Positions 35,917 to 46,192 of a DNA stretch of 64,000 nucleotides are shown piece by piece. Source of the stretch: Acinetobacter pittii (lineage in GTDB: Bacteria > Pseudomonadota > Gammaproteobacteria > Pseudomonadales > Moraxellaceae); assembly GCF_034067285.1 (NCBI RefSeq), contig NZ_CP139286.1, positions 434,001 through 498,000 of the forward strand, read 5' to 3'. The position numbers and the translations under genes are program-made. The notes beneath the pieces are model-generated. The model saw nothing but the letters and a program-made list of their open reading frames with translations. It did not search any database and was not told the DNA's origin. The stretch's first letter is position 1; each line of letters opens with the position of its first letter.

Positions 35917-37005
35917 TTAAGCATCCTGATGTTGCAAGTCTGCTGCTGTATCGTTTTCAGCAACTAATGCCTCTTGACGTGCTTTACGTTCAGCACGCGC
36001 TTCAGCATTAAGACGCTGTTGTTCACCATCCCAACCTTCATACGCTTCAACAATTTTTTGAACAAGTTGATGACGTACAACGTCACGGGAATGGAAACGG
36101 GTAATATGAATTTCTTTAATGTTCTCGAGTACACGTAGTGCATGCGCCAAACCAGATTGTTGGCCTCGAGGTAAATCTACTTGGGTAATATCACCTGTAA
36201 TCACTGCACGAGAGCCAAAACCTAAACGGGTCAAGAACATTTTCATTTGTTCAGGTGTTGTGTTTTGAGCTTCATCCAAAATTACAAACGAATGGTTAAG
36301 TGTACGACCACGCATATATGCAAGAGGTGCAACTTCAATCACTTGACGCTCGATTAACTTGGCAACTTTTTCAAAGCCGAGCATTTCGTAGAGGGCATCG
36401 TAAAGAGGGCGTAGGTATGGATCGATTTTCTGAGTTAAATCACCAGGTAGGAACCCGAGCTTTTCTCCAGCTTCCACGGCAGGACGTACAAGTAAAATCC
36501 GCTGGATTTCGTTACGTTCGAGCATATCTACTGCGGCAGCAACTGCTAAATAGGTTTTACCTGTACCAGCAGGGCCTACCCCAAAAGAAATATCGCTTTG
36601 CAAAATACGCTGTACATAGCGTTTTTGATTGGCGCCACGTGGATTAATGCGGCCTTTTCGAGTCTGGAAATAAACATCCATTGGTGCATCATGCTCATCC
36701 ATTTCCTCTCCCACTAACTCGAAATTACGTTCAGTTTGAGAAGATTGAATTAGCAGATGCAATAGATCGGCACTGATTTGCTGGGATACCTCAGACTCTT
36801 CGTAGAGTCGTTGCAATAATGCTTCGGCTCTCCCAACAGCATCTATCTCACCATCGATATGAAAAACATCTCCACGATGAGTAATTTTGACATCTAAACG
36901 CTGTTCAATTTGCTTAAGGTGCCCATTATAGGCACCCAAGATGCTCTTTAAACGTTCCATTGAAATTTCAGGAAATGTTACGGTACGTCGAATCGCTGCA
37001 GTCAA
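35917..37005 (-). CDS. ybeZ: PhoH-family ATPase YbeZ
   Basis: 362 residues. A KH-like N-terminal region is followed by the PhoH ATPase domain with Walker A GPAGTGKT (144-151) and the Walker B-like VILDEAQN. It partners YbeY in RNA metabolism in E. coli. The C-terminal tail is charged and Ala-rich. Second gene of the operon. Confidence 0.93.
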   Translation of the reverse strand: MTAAIRRTVTFPEISMERLKSILGAYNGHLKQIEQRLDVKITHRGDVFHIDGEIDAVGRAEALLQRLYEESEVSQQISADLLHLLIQSSQTERNFELVGEEMDEHDAPMDVYFQTRKGRINPRGANQKRYVQRILQSDISFGVGPAGTGKTYLAVAAAVDMLERNEIQRILLVRPAVEAGEKLGFLPGDLTQKIDPYLRPLYDALYEMLGFEKVAKLIERQVIEVAPLAYMRGRTLNHSFVILDEAQNTTPEQMKMFLTRLGFGSRAVITGDITQVDLPRGQQSGLAHALRVLENIKEIHITRFHSRDVVRHQLVQKIVEAYEGWDGEQQRLNAEARAERKARQEALVAENDTAADLQHQDA

Positions 37006-37042
37006 GAGAAAACCTTTCAGTAGACTTTAGAATACCTCTACA

Positions 37043-38494
37043 TTACGCCACGTCAGGCTCAAGATTCAAGAGCTCACCGTAAACTAAATTTAAAGTTTTA
37101 ATTTCAGTAATCTCGATCTCCGCAAAACGGCCAACCCAAGCAGCATCACCGACAAAAGTGACTAAACGTGTATTGTCAGCTGTACCGAGTAAAATATTAG
37201 GGTCTTGGTCCGAGACTTTTTCAATAAGAACGCGTTCAATTTTGCCAAGCATTGCATCAGTTTTTTCAATACTAGACTGTTTAATCACTTTTTGAACTTG
37301 AGCTAAACGCTCTTTTTTGACGTGCTCAGGTGTAGTGTCTGGTAAGTCCGATGCAGGTGTGCCCGGACGTTTTGAATAGACAAAACTATATGAGTGATCG
37401 AAATCTAAGTCTTTGATAAATTGAAGTGTTTCAGCGAAGTTTTCATCAGTTTCACCTGGGAAGCCAATAATGAAGTCACTCGATAAATGCATATCTGGAC
37501 GAATTTTTCTTAGCTTGGCAATCTTATCGATATAAACATCAATCGTATGATTTCGCTTCATTGCCTGTAAGACATCATTAGAGCCACTTTGAACAGGCAA
37601 GTGTAAATGCGACACCATTTGAGGCAAATCTTCATAGCACTGAATTAACTCATCAGAGAACTCAAGTGGATGAGATGTTGTATAACGTAAACGGCCGATA
37701 CCCGGAATTTCTGCAACGAGTCGTAACAATTCAGGGAAGGTGCAGATGCCACCTTCAAAGGTTTCACCGCGATATCCATTTACATTCTGACCAAGGAGTG
37801 AAATTTCGCGAACACCTTTTTCAGCAAGACCCGCGATTTCTGCAAGTACATCATCTAATGGACGAGAAACTTCTTCACCGCGTGTATAAGGAACTACACA
37901 GAAAGAACAATACTTAGAACAGCCCTCCATAATAGAAACGAATGCTTTAAAGCCTTCTACACGTGGTTCAGGTAAAAAGTCGAACTTTTCAATATCTGGG
38001 AAAGAAATATCAACCAGTTTGATTTTATCTTTTTTTGGTTTTTCTACTTGAGCATTATGTTGATCAAGCATTTGTGGTAAACGGTGTAATGTCTGTGGAC
38101 CAAAAATCATGTCCACGTAAGGCGCACGTTTTTGAATATTGTCACCTTCTTGAGAGGCAACACATCCACCCACACCAATTACCAGGTCAGGATTTTTGTC
38201 TTTGAGTTTACGCCAGCGGCCTAATTCACTAAATACTTTTTCCTGCGCTTTTTCACGAATAGAACACGTATTCATGAGCAGAATATCTGCTTCATTAGGG
38301 TTGGTCGTTAAAACGTAGCCGTGAGAGTCCCCTAAAAGGTCTGCCATACGGTGACTGTCATACTCATTCATCTGACACCCTTGAGTTTCAATATAAAGTT
38401 TTTTTATTGAAACATCAGTGGTGTGCGTTGGCTGGGTAACAGTGTTTTCTGAGGCAGCTTTGGCACCATTGGGAATGAAGGTTTGAACCGTCAT
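37043..38494 (-). CDS. miaB: tRNA-2-methylthio-N6-dimethylallyladenosine synthase MiaB
   Basis: 483 residues. Radical-SAM methylthiotransferase adding ms2 to i6A37 of tRNA. The N-terminal domain has three Cys ([29 protein letters not shown]) for one cluster; the radical-SAM CxxxCxxC is in CSKYCSFC; a TRAM domain closes the protein. It carries about 30 residues before the conserved core. AGGAG is 6 bases before the ATG, supporting this start. Confidence 0.95.
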   Translation of the reverse strand: MTVQTFIPNGAKAASENTVTQPTHTTDVSIKKLYIETQGCQMNEYDSHRMADLLGDSHGYVLTTNPNEADILLMNTCSIREKAQEKVFSELGRWRKLKDKNPDLVIGVGGCVASQEGDNIQKRAPYVDMIFGPQTLHRLPQMLDQHNAQVEKPKKDKIKLVDISFPDIEKFDFLPEPRVEGFKAFVSIMEGCSKYCSFCVVPYTRGEEVSRPLDDVLAEIAGLAEKGVREISLLGQNVNGYRGETFEGGICTFPELLRLVAEIPGIGRLRYTTSHPLEFSDELIQCYEDLPQMVSHLHLPVQSGSNDVLQAMKRNHTIDVYIDKIAKLRKIRPDMHLSSDFIIGFPGETDENFAETLQFIKDLDFDHSYSFVYSKRPGTPASDLPDTTPEHVKKERLAQVQKVIKQSSIEKTDAMLGKIERVLIEKVSDQDPNILLGTADNTRLVTFVGDAAWVGRFAEIEITEIKTLNLVYGELLNLEPDVA

Positions 38495-38780
38495 GCAGGC
38501 TCCTAACAGATCGATCTAAAAAGAATAAATTGGCCCAAAATGGGTCAAACCATTTATTATAGCAGTATTTGAGCTGAACCGATAACAGTAAACTTTCAGA
38601 ACATGACAAGGTTTTTGTGAAGTAAATTAGGTGAATTTTAATGATGTTGAATCATAGAGTTACATAACACAACAAAAGAAAGCACGAAGAATAATTAAAC
38701 TATGCGTTGAAGGTGAATAGTCAGGGTTTAGCACATTTATGAGACCAAGTAGAAAGAGCTCATCAATACATAGTCGTGTA

Positions 38781-40724
38781 ATGAAAAATAAATATATGCA
38801 TCGTAGCTGGTTAGGAGCTATGTGTTTACTTGGTTGTTCATTTACTTATGCTGCCGAAGAGCAGTTCAATGATGCCTTAAATGCTGCAAATAGTGGTAAT
38901 ACTGCGTTATTAGACCAATATCAGCTTGCAATGCAAAATGATGTATTGGGATATTATCCAGAGTATTGGAAACTCAATACCAACCTTGGCTTTCAACCCA
39001 CTGCCTCTATCGTAAGCTTTGCTCAACGCTATCCACAATCAGCAATGGCTGAAAAATTAGCAGCTGATTATGTTGAAGAAAAAGTTAAACAAGCTGACTT
39101 TGCATCTGCACAACCTGTCTTATCTTACGTTACCAATCCTGACCAAGCCGAAAATTGTGCTTTAGCACAAGTGCGGGCGAAAAGCGGCGATGCTTTAGTT
39201 TTTGCTGAATATAAAGATGTTTGGTTAGCGACTGAATCACAACCGGAATCTTGTGTGGGCTTAGGTCGCATGATGTTATCTAGTCCTTTAATGAGTGCAC
39301 AAGATAAACAACAGCGTCTATGGGTACAGTTGCGTGCAGGTTTGTCGGGACAAGCGCTCGCGACAGCACAGACTTTGGGCTTAAATCTTTCTTTGGCCCA
39401 GCTTAACCAAATTCAGGCTAATCCGCTTAACTATTTATGGAGTGCACCTAAGGCCAATGATGCAGATTATGCTTATTTGATTTTTGCTTTAGGGCGTTTA
39501 GCTAATAATGACTTGAGTAATGCTTTTTCAAATGTGCAGCGTGTCGCCCAAGGTACACCACAAAATGTACAAAAATATTTATATCGTACGGTAGCCTATA
39601 TTGGTGGCACCACGGTAATGAAAAATAATTTTAATCGTGAAGTTCTTCAATACTTTGATGCAAGTTATGGTTATCCATTAAGTCCGGAAGAAGCTGAAAT
39701 TTATGCACGTCAGTCAATCCGTTTTGGCGCGTGGGAAAGCTTAATCCGTGCGATTGATAGTATGACCGTGACCCAAAAACAAGAAGACCGCTGGCAATAT
39801 TGGCTTGCTCGTGCGACAGAGCAGCGTGGTGATAGTGCTTCTAAAGCAACAGCACAACAAATTTATAGAAAATTAGCTCAGGCGGGTGATGACTATCATA
39901 ACCTTTTAGCAAAAGATCGCTTAGGTGAACGTTATAACCATCAACCTTATGATGATCAACCAACAGCAAGTGATTTAAGACGTTTAGATCAGAATATTCA
40001 CTTCAATCGTGCTTTTACTTTAAGACGTATTAATGCAAATCCAACTTACACTAACCGTGAGTGGAATTGGGCTGTTCGCCAAGCTTATCTTCAGCACGAT
40101 GATGGTTTACTTTTAGCTGCGGCAAAGCGTGCTCATGATATGGGATGGTATGACCGTGCAATCTATGCAGCAGATCGTACAACGAATAAGCACAATGATA
40201 CGTATCGTTATGTGACCCCACATAAGACTAATGTCGTAAGTCATAGTTACAATGCAGGAATTGATCCAGCATGGGCTTATGGTTTAATGCGTCAAGAAAG
40301 CCGGTTTGTCACCTCTGCACGTTCTCACGTTGGAGCGGGCGGTCTTATGCAAATTATGCCTGATACAGCGAAGTTGATTGCACGACAAATGGGTGAAACT
40401 TATAATCCTGCTGCATTAAATGAAATGAATACCAATATTCGATATGGAACATTTTATTTGTCGATGATTCAGGGACAATTAAGCAACAACCCTGTTTTGG
40501 CAACTGCAGGTTATAATGCGGGACCTAATCGGGCTAGACGTTGGCAACCGGACTATCAATCAATTTCGGCTGACCAATATACTGAGACAATTCCATTGTT
40601 AGAAACTAGAGACTACGTCAAGCATGTTATGACGAATGCAACACATTACGGTGTGATATTGGGTCAAGGGGCTCAGTCATTATCACAACGTATGAAAGTC
40701 ATTCCAATGCGTACGTCGCCTTAA
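38781..40724 (+). CDS. slt: soluble lytic murein transglycosylase (Slt70-type)
   Basis: 647 residues from ATG 38781. A signal peptide (MKNKYMHRSWLGAMCLLGCS..FTYA) precedes a long helical superhelix, then a C-terminal SLT domain with the catalytic Glu in YGLMRQESRF (near residue 506) and the GGLMQIMPDTAK and AGYNAGPNRARRW motifs. It cleaves peptidoglycan to 1,6-anhydro products in the periplasm. The frame extends to ATG 38739, which would give an unusually long pre-signal region. Size matches the E. coli enzyme. Confidence 0.92.
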   Translation: MKNKYMHRSWLGAMCLLGCSFTYAAEEQFNDALNAANSGNTALLDQYQLAMQNDVLGYYPEYWKLNTNLGFQPTASIVSFAQRYPQSAMAEKLAADYVEEKVKQADFASAQPVLSYVTNPDQAENCALAQVRAKSGDALVFAEYKDVWLATESQPESCVGLGRMMLSSPLMSAQDKQQRLWVQLRAGLSGQALATAQTLGLNLSLAQLNQIQANPLNYLWSAPKANDADYAYLIFALGRLANNDLSNAFSNVQRVAQGTPQNVQKYLYRTVAYIGGTTVMKNNFNREVLQYFDASYGYPLSPEEAEIYARQSIRFGAWESLIRAIDSMTVTQKQEDRWQYWLARATEQRGDSASKATAQQIYRKLAQAGDDYHNLLAKDRLGERYNHQPYDDQPTASDLRRLDQNIHFNRAFTLRRINANPTYTNREWNWAVRQAYLQHDDGLLLAAAKRAHDMGWYDRAIYAADRTTNKHNDTYRYVTPHKTNVVSHSYNAGIDPAWAYGLMRQESRFVTSARSHVGAGGLMQIMPDTAKLIARQMGETYNPAALNEMNTNIRYGTFYLSMIQGQLSNNPVLATAGYNAGPNRARRWQPDYQSISADQYTETIPLLETRDYVKHVMTNATHYGVILGQGAQSLSQRMKVIPMRTSP

Positions 40725-40781
40725 CTTTAAGGTGGTTGATGATGGATCTTCTTTTAATTGGCATATTCAAGTTTTAATTAA

Positions 40782-41444
40782 ATGAAATATAGATATTTGG
40801 AACTTCGTTCAATTTTGCAACTTGCATGGTGGTTACTCTGTGCAGGGGTAGGATTGATGAGTTCCGTTTTACATGCCGAACCTGTTAATTTACAGGGGTA
40901 TGTTATGCATGTGCAAATGACACCAGCTGCATGTGCATTAGATCCCTCTAAACAAAAACAACGTAAATGTCTTGAAGGCTATTCACTGACAATTACAGGT
41001 CTTATGCCGGAAACCACAAAAACTGATTGTTCAACAGAAAGTTCAGCAGCCCTCTCTCCATTACAAGCTAAAGTCGTAGCTCGGGTTATGCCTGATAATA
41101 ATGCTCGTGTGCAGCTATGGAAAAGTGTAGGGGGGTGCGTTCCTATGAATGCAAGCCAATATTTCCGTACAGTTATTAATTTTGCTGAACGTTTAAAAAT
41201 CCCGGCTAGTCTTACAAGTTCAACAAATGTTGAAATGCAGCAATCAGCATTAAGGCAGCAGTTTACTCGTCTTAATCCAAGCTTACCTCAAAATGGTATC
41301 CGTTTTAGTTGCCAGTTATCGCGTTCAGATGTGGTCTTAACAGAAGTGAAAGTTTGTTACACGGTAAAAGGCCAATATAAACAATGTGCAAATCATGTGG
41401 TATCGAATTGCCCTGGTGAAATCATGATTAAAGGTAGTTACTAA
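40782..41444 (+). CDS. secreted RNase T2-like protein, catalytic residues missing
   Basis: 220 residues with a signal peptide (cleavage near HAE, 31-33) and nine Cys in the mature part. The layout follows RNase T2/RNase I: CAS-I-like TGLMP (72-76) where active enzymes have HGLWP, and CAS-II-like WKSVGGC (113-119) followed by YFRTVINFAERL where active enzymes have KHGxC. The catalytic His of both motifs and the Glu and Lys of CAS II are replaced. The C-terminal FSCQ..LTEVKVCY also fits the fold. I infer a pseudoenzyme with a binding role. It lies 57 bases after slt. Confidence 0.65.
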   Translation: MKYRYLELRSILQLAWWLLCAGVGLMSSVLHAEPVNLQGYVMHVQMTPAACALDPSKQKQRKCLEGYSLTITGLMPETTKTDCSTESSAALSPLQAKVVARVMPDNNARVQLWKSVGGCVPMNASQYFRTVINFAERLKIPASLTSSTNVEMQQSALRQQFTRLNPSLPQNGIRFSCQLSRSDVVLTEVKVCYTVKGQYKQCANHVVSNCPGEIMIKGSY

Positions 41445-41655
41445 AGGTAGTGAACATTTTGTAAGAAAATGCTCGCCATACATTGAATCTATTTATAAAG
41501 GTTAATTTGTATTTTCTATCAGACTTTTGGTGAAAATGAGTCGCTTTTACATGCATCTGCCAAATCTTTAGAGTACAATCTTTGCCGTTTATGATGATTT
41601 GGTTAGATGGAATTCCTATTTAGCCCGATTAAGGACACTCATTGGAGACAATTAC

Positions 41656-42642
41656 ATGAAGCAACCCGTTCGTGTTGCCGTGACTGGCGCTGCAGGTCAA
41701 ATTGGTTACAGCTTATTATTCCGTATCGCAAGCGGTGAAATGTTAGGTAAAGATCAACCTGTTATTTTGCAATTGCTTGAAGTTCCAGTTGAAAAAGCAC
41801 AACAAGCGCTTAAAGGCGTAATGATGGAACTTGATGACTGTGCTTTCCCTTTATTGGCTGGCATGATCGGGACTGATGATCCGAAAGTTGCATTTAAAGA
41901 TGCTGACTACGCATTATTGGTAGGTTCTCGTCCACGTGGTCCTGGTATGGAACGTGCTGACTTGTTAAAAGTTAACGGTGAAATTTTCATCGGTCAAGGT
42001 CAAGCATTAAACGAAGTTGCTAGCCGTAACGTTAAAGTATTAGTTGTAGGTAACCCTGCAAACACTAACGCTTATATCGCAATGAAATCTGCTCCAGATC
42101 TTCCAGCGAAAAACTTCACAGCGATGTTGCGTCTTGACCACAACCGTGCGTTGACTCAAGTTGCTCAAAAAGCTGGTGTTGCAGTTGCTGATATCGAAAA
42201 CTTAACAGTTTGGGGTAACCACTCTCCAACAATGTATGCTGACTACCGTTTTGCAACTGCAAATGGCGAAAGCTTAAAAGACAAAATTAACGATCCAGCT
42301 TGGAACAAAGACGTATTCCTTCCAACTGTTGGTAAACGTGGTGCTGCGATCATCGAAGCGCGTGGTTTGTCTTCTGCTGCTTCTGCTGCTAATGCTGCAA
42401 TTGATCATATGCGTGATTGGGCGCTTGGTACAAACGGCAAATGGGTAACTATGGGTATTCCATCTGATGGTTCTTATGGTATTCCTGAAGGCGTTATGTT
42501 CGGTTTCCCTGTTACAACTGAAAACGGTGAATACAAAATCGTTCAAGGTTTAGAAATCGATGAATTCAGCCGTGAGCGTATCAACTTCACTCTAAACGAG
42601 CTTGAAGAAGAACGTGCAGCAATTGCTGACATGGTAAAATAA
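41656..42642 (+). CDS. mdh: malate dehydrogenase
   Basis: 328 residues, TCA-cycle NAD-dependent malate/oxaloacetate interconversion. N-terminal NAD loop [17 protein letters not shown], substrate Arg in RLDHNRA, and the catalytic His in [14 protein letters not shown] are present. It belongs to the cytosolic-like type of about 328 residues. ATG 41656 with TTGGAGACA upstream is chosen over the frame's earlier start at 41599. Likely monocistronic. Confidence 0.96.
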   Translation: MKQPVRVAVTGAAGQIGYSLLFRIASGEMLGKDQPVILQLLEVPVEKAQQALKGVMMELDDCAFPLLAGMIGTDDPKVAFKDADYALLVGSRPRGPGMERADLLKVNGEIFIGQGQALNEVASRNVKVLVVGNPANTNAYIAMKSAPDLPAKNFTAMLRLDHNRALTQVAQKAGVAVADIENLTVWGNHSPTMYADYRFATANGESLKDKINDPAWNKDVFLPTVGKRGAAIIEARGLSSAASAANAAIDHMRDWALGTNGKWVTMGIPSDGSYGIPEGVMFGFPVTTENGEYKIVQGLEIDEFSRERINFTLNELEEERAAIADMVK

Positions 42643-42661
42643 TTCATCAACTTGATGAATT

Positions 42662-42693
42662 AAAAAAAGCACTCTTTATAGAGTGCTTTTTTA
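42662..42693 (+). terminator. mdh terminator
   Basis: A-run, AGCACTCT/AGAGTGCT stem, TTAT loop, T-run. Confidence 0.92.
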
Positions 42694-42816
42694 TTGAACC
42701 CTGAAAAAGGGAACACAAAAAGCAACAAGAAAATATAGACACTATCATGCAAGTAAAAACGTTTTATTGTTAGATTAGTTAATAGATGATTTAAAAGAAG
42801 TTATAGGAGAATAACA

Positions 42817-43062
42817 ATGTTTGAGCAGCAACCTACATTAGAGCTTTTATTTGATCAACTGGGTTTGGACTCAGATGAAGCAAGTATTGAAAATTTTATC
42901 AAGACACATCAATTGCCAGCCGAACAAAAACTACATGAAGCTTCTTTTTGGTCAAAGGGGCAAAGTGATTTTTTAAAAAGTCATTGGGAAAAAGATGATG
43001 AGTGGATTGTGGTGATTGATGAACTGAATGAACAGTTACATGAAGACAGCGTGAAAAAATAA
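42817..43062 (+). CDS. DUF2789 family small protein
   Basis: 81 residues. TLELLFDQLGLDSDEASIENFIKTHQLP followed by LHEASFWSKGQSDFLK matches DUF2789, small acidic helical proteins of unknown function. A ribosome binding site (AGGAGAATAAC) precedes the ATG. Stands alone between mdh and a convergent gene. Confidence 0.85.
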   Translation: MFEQQPTLELLFDQLGLDSDEASIENFIKTHQLPAEQKLHEASFWSKGQSDFLKSHWEKDDEWIVVIDELNEQLHEDSVKK

Positions 43063-43071
43063 GTTCATAAA

Positions 43072-43112
43072 ATAAAGCCTTTTTTACATGTAATACGTAA
43101 AACAGGCTTTAT
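43072..43112. terminator. bidirectional terminator after the DUF2789 gene
   Basis: Stem ATAAAGCCT/AGGCTTTAT with an inner TTTTAC/GTAAAA pair; convergent genes on both sides. Confidence 0.75.
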
Positions 43113-43124
43113 AACATTAAGGGT

Positions 43125-43652
43125 TTAATGTGTTTTTACTTTTAATTGATCTTTATACCATGGTTCATGACGTACAAGGTCAAATACAGGTTGGCCATGA
43201 AGTAGTTCAAGATCACACGTAGACGTTGATAAATATTTAGTTAACCAATGTCGTGTTAATGCTGACTCTTCTCGTGCTGCTGAAGCATAGGCCAAAAAGA
43301 AATAGATATCGGCATGTTCATGATGCGCTAAGGGCTTCAAAATTTGTTGAGTAATTAATGCAAAACGTTTTTCTTTATTTAGTTCAAAGTAAAGCATATA
43401 CGCTTTGGCTAAGTGTAAAGACAAATTAAGATATAAGCTCAATGGCATTTCTTCATATTCCATACGAGCTTGTTCAAGCAGAACAATAGCTTCTTGTAAA
43501 AAATGAAGTTGCTCTTGGCGAACACGACTTAATACTACAAGTTGCATGCGTAAATCAGCACGCTCCAAAGCAAGCTCAGGCGTATTTTCAGTCAAATAAA
43601 GTTGGTCTGTTTCACCAATTCGGTTCACAATTGTTTTACTTTCAATAGACAT
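43125..43652 (-). CDS. hypothetical helical (TPR-like) protein
   Basis: 175 residues, not recognised by name. Continuous amphipathic helices (PLSLYLNLSLHLAKAYMLYFELNKEKRFAL, then ADIYFFLAYASAAREESALTRHWLTKYL, each shown here only as description) suggest TPR-like packing. Cytoplasmic, no signal. The ATG has GGAAAGGTGATGGC upstream. It precedes, on the same strand, no other gene; the dioxygenase gene lies just upstream. Confidence 0.65.
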   Translation of the reverse strand: MSIESKTIVNRIGETDQLYLTENTPELALERADLRMQLVVLSRVRQEQLHFLQEAIVLLEQARMEYEEMPLSLYLNLSLHLAKAYMLYFELNKEKRFALITQQILKPLAHHEHADIYFFLAYASAAREESALTRHWLTKYLSTSTCDLELLHGQPVFDLVRHEPWYKDQLKVKTH

Positions 43653-43719
43653 ACGCCATCACCTTTCCTAATCAATAGCTTTTATATCGGGTTCATTTAG
43701 CAAATTTAAAGAGTAACCT

Positions 43720-44325
43720 TTAGACCCAGATGGAATTTCCACTACGAAGCCAAGCTGTAATAGAGAGTCTTTGTTGTTTTGAGGTTAATACTTCATGTAA
43801 TAAATCGCTTTGAAATATTACCAGGCGATTGGGTTCAGGATTAACAATATGCCATTTCTCATTTTTATCTTGTAGTCGTAATTGTCCACCCCAATCTTCT
43901 TGCCATTCTGGATGTAAGTAATAGACAGTTGACATCATACGATCATTTTTTTGTTGGGGATTGTCTCGGTGTAAAGCATAGAATTCACCCAAATTATAAC
44001 GAGCAAAATGAGCTTCAACTTCTTTAATTCCTAAATAGAATGCTTGATTTAAACTTTGTGAAAATAAACTTAAAGTTTCAATATGTTGCTGAGCAATAGG
44101 AAGCTGATCGTTAATCCAAAGAATATGGTCATTACGAATATTACTAACTACGCCGTTTTGAATACCTGCTTCTCTAAATTCATCCATGTGATGGCTGCAC
44201 TCATTAGCGACCTGAGCGCGATATTGATCGGGATAGGCCTGATTTATAATGGCAAAGCCATGCGTATTTAAATCATCTAAAATTTGATCCAAATTCCATG
44301 AATCAGGAAGCGAGTGAGAGTGCAT
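43720..44325 (-). CDS. 2OG-Fe(II) dioxygenase (prolyl 4-hydroxylase-like domain)
   Basis: 201 residues. The iron facial triad H119-x-D121 (ALHRDN) and His177 (DLLHEVL) and the 2-oxoglutarate-binding Arg186 (QRLSITAW) are all present in the P4Hc-type order, so it should be active. Such proteins hydroxylate protein or small-molecule substrates; none can be named. Divergent from rlmJ, upstream of the TPR-like gene on the same strand. Confidence 0.85.
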   Translation of the reverse strand: MHSHSLPDSWNLDQILDDLNTHGFAIINQAYPDQYRAQVANECSHHMDEFREAGIQNGVVSNIRNDHILWINDQLPIAQQHIETLSLFSQSLNQAFYLGIKEVEAHFARYNLGEFYALHRDNPQQKNDRMMSTVYYLHPEWQEDWGGQLRLQDKNEKWHIVNPEPNRLVIFQSDLLHEVLTSKQQRLSITAWLRSGNSIWV

Positions 44326-44442
44326 ATAACCTCAGGTAGATCGTAAAAATATCAAGCAGCTCTATTTTAGATGATCACAACCTTACGAAAGAATATTTTT
44401 TTCATGTTAAACTATTTGTTGAATTGAGGAATTAAAGTCAAC

Positions 44443-45300
44443 ATGAATTACCGTCACCATTTCCATGCGGGCAACTTTGCAGATGTTATGAAGCATGTGC
44501 TTTTGCTACAGCTGCTCAACCGTTTAAATGCTAAAGATAAACCTTATCGTTATATCGATACGCATGGAGGGGCAGGCAAATATGATTTATCTCTGGCACC
44601 TGCACAAAAGTCTGGAGAGTTTCTCACAGGCATTCATCGTCTAGTTCAACTATCTGATATGGAAAAGCGTCAGGCACCTGAAGCGATCCAGCAATATCTG
44701 AAATTGGTTGAACAATTACGTTCTGAGGAAGGAAAGGGTAGTTATCCAGGTTCTCCTTGGTTTGCTTTGCAAGGCATGCGTGAAATCGACAAAGCGACTA
44801 TATTTGAAATGCAGCGCGATGTATTTCAGCAATTACGTCATAACATTCGTGATAAACGTGCAGGTTTACATGAACGCGATGCATATGAAGGCTTGCTCGG
44901 TGTAATTCCGCCAAAAGAAAAGCGCGGTCTGGTTATGATCGACCCTCCTTACGAATTAGAACGTAAAGACTTTCCGCAATTGGTTGAACTTTTACAACAA
45001 GCCTATAAAAAATGGCCAACAGGCGTTTTTGCAGTTTGGTATCCAATTAAAGACCGAGCGATGATTGAACGTTTTGAAAAGAAAATGTTTAAAACGGGTA
45101 TTCGCCGTCAGTTAGTTTGTGAAATTTGTGTATGGCCAGATGATACTCCTGTAGGTCTAAATGGTTGTGGTTTATTAGTGATTAACCCACCTTGGCAGTT
45201 CTCAGAACAAGCAGACCAAGCACTACAGTGGTTATTCCCGCATCTACGTATGCAAGAAACTGGTGGTCATGCTGCTGTTCGCTGGTTAGTAGGTGAGTAA
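44443..45300 (+). CDS. rlmJ: 23S rRNA (adenine2030-N6)-methyltransferase RlmJ
   Basis: 285 residues, SAM-dependent methylation of A2030 in 23S rRNA. The starting NYRHHFHAGNFADVMKH and the catalytic DPPYE (167-171) are family signatures. ATG 44443 has TGAGGAATTAAAG upstream. Divergent from the dioxygenase gene. Confidence 0.94.
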   Translation: MNYRHHFHAGNFADVMKHVLLLQLLNRLNAKDKPYRYIDTHGGAGKYDLSLAPAQKSGEFLTGIHRLVQLSDMEKRQAPEAIQQYLKLVEQLRSEEGKGSYPGSPWFALQGMREIDKATIFEMQRDVFQQLRHNIRDKRAGLHERDAYEGLLGVIPPKEKRGLVMIDPPYELERKDFPQLVELLQQAYKKWPTGVFAVWYPIKDRAMIERFEKKMFKTGIRRQLVCEICVWPDDTPVGLNGCGLLVINPPWQFSEQADQALQWLFPHLRMQETGGHAAVRWLVGE

Positions 45301-45341
45301 TAGTTAACTTAAATCAATGCACATGTTTGGAATAGAAAATA

Positions 45342-46175
45342 ATGACAAATGCGCCTAAACCAGAGCAAGATTTAACTCATAATGAACATTCATTTGATGG
45401 GATTACATTTGAAGTGGTTGAAGAAGAAGATAATCCGGAAGGACAAAAAGTGAAGCGCCGAGGTATTTACCTTTGGCCTAACTTAATTACAACCGCTGCT
45501 CTGTTGTCCGGTTTCTATTCCATCATTGCAAGTATGAATGGGGATTTTAACCAAGCGATCTATGCCATTTTTATTGCAGCGCTACTTGACGGTTTAGATG
45601 GTCGAGTTGCTCGAGCGATTGGTGCACAAAGCGCTTTTGGTGAACAATATGATTCTCTATCGGACTTGTTAGCTTTTGGTGTGGCTCCAGCAATGCTGAT
45701 GTATAGCTGGAGTTTGCATGATTTGGGGCGTATTGGATTAGCATGCTGTTTTGTTTATACAGCCTGTGCAGCCTTTCGTTTAGCACGTTTTAATGTGCAA
45801 ATTGGAGTTGTTGATAAGCGTTATTTTATCGGCATAGCAAGTCCACTTGCTGCCATTATCATTATTTCACTTGTCTGGGTGGCTCGCGACTATCCTTTCA
45901 TTTTTGACTTACGTGATATTGCGATTAAAACTATTAATGCCGTTCTTATGGTTGTTGTGGGATTACTCATGATTTCCAATATTAAATATTATTCTTTCAA
46001 ACAGATGGACCGTAAACGCGTTCCTTTTGTAGTTATGTTGCCAGTAGTACTGATTTTTGCGGCAATCACTTATAATATTCCAATGGGCATTTTGACTGTT
46101 TCGATTATCTATGCCCTCTCTGGTTTTGTTACAACTCTATTGGCACGCAAGAGTAATGAAACAATAAAAACATAA
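45342..46175 (+). CDS. pssA: CDP-diacylglycerol-serine O-phosphatidyltransferase
   Basis: 277 residues, inner membrane, making phosphatidylserine as precursor of phosphatidylethanolamine. The CDP-alcohol phosphotransferase motif DGx2ARx8Gx3Dx3D is complete at residues 86-108. Hydrophobic helices follow to the C-terminus. It is the integral-membrane (type II) form rather than the E. coli peripheral enzyme. A 40-residue acidic N-terminal extension precedes the first helix. Confidence 0.93.
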   Translation: MTNAPKPEQDLTHNEHSFDGITFEVVEEEDNPEGQKVKRRGIYLWPNLITTAALLSGFYSIIASMNGDFNQAIYAIFIAALLDGLDGRVARAIGAQSAFGEQYDSLSDLLAFGVAPAMLMYSWSLHDLGRIGLACCFVYTACAAFRLARFNVQIGVVDKRYFIGIASPLAAIIIISLVWVARDYPFIFDLRDIAIKTINAVLMVVVGLLMISNIKYYSFKQMDRKRVPFVVMLPVVLIFAAITYNIPMGILTVSIIYALSGFVTTLLARKSNETIKT

Positions 46176-46192
46176 AATAGAAGAGGTTCAGT

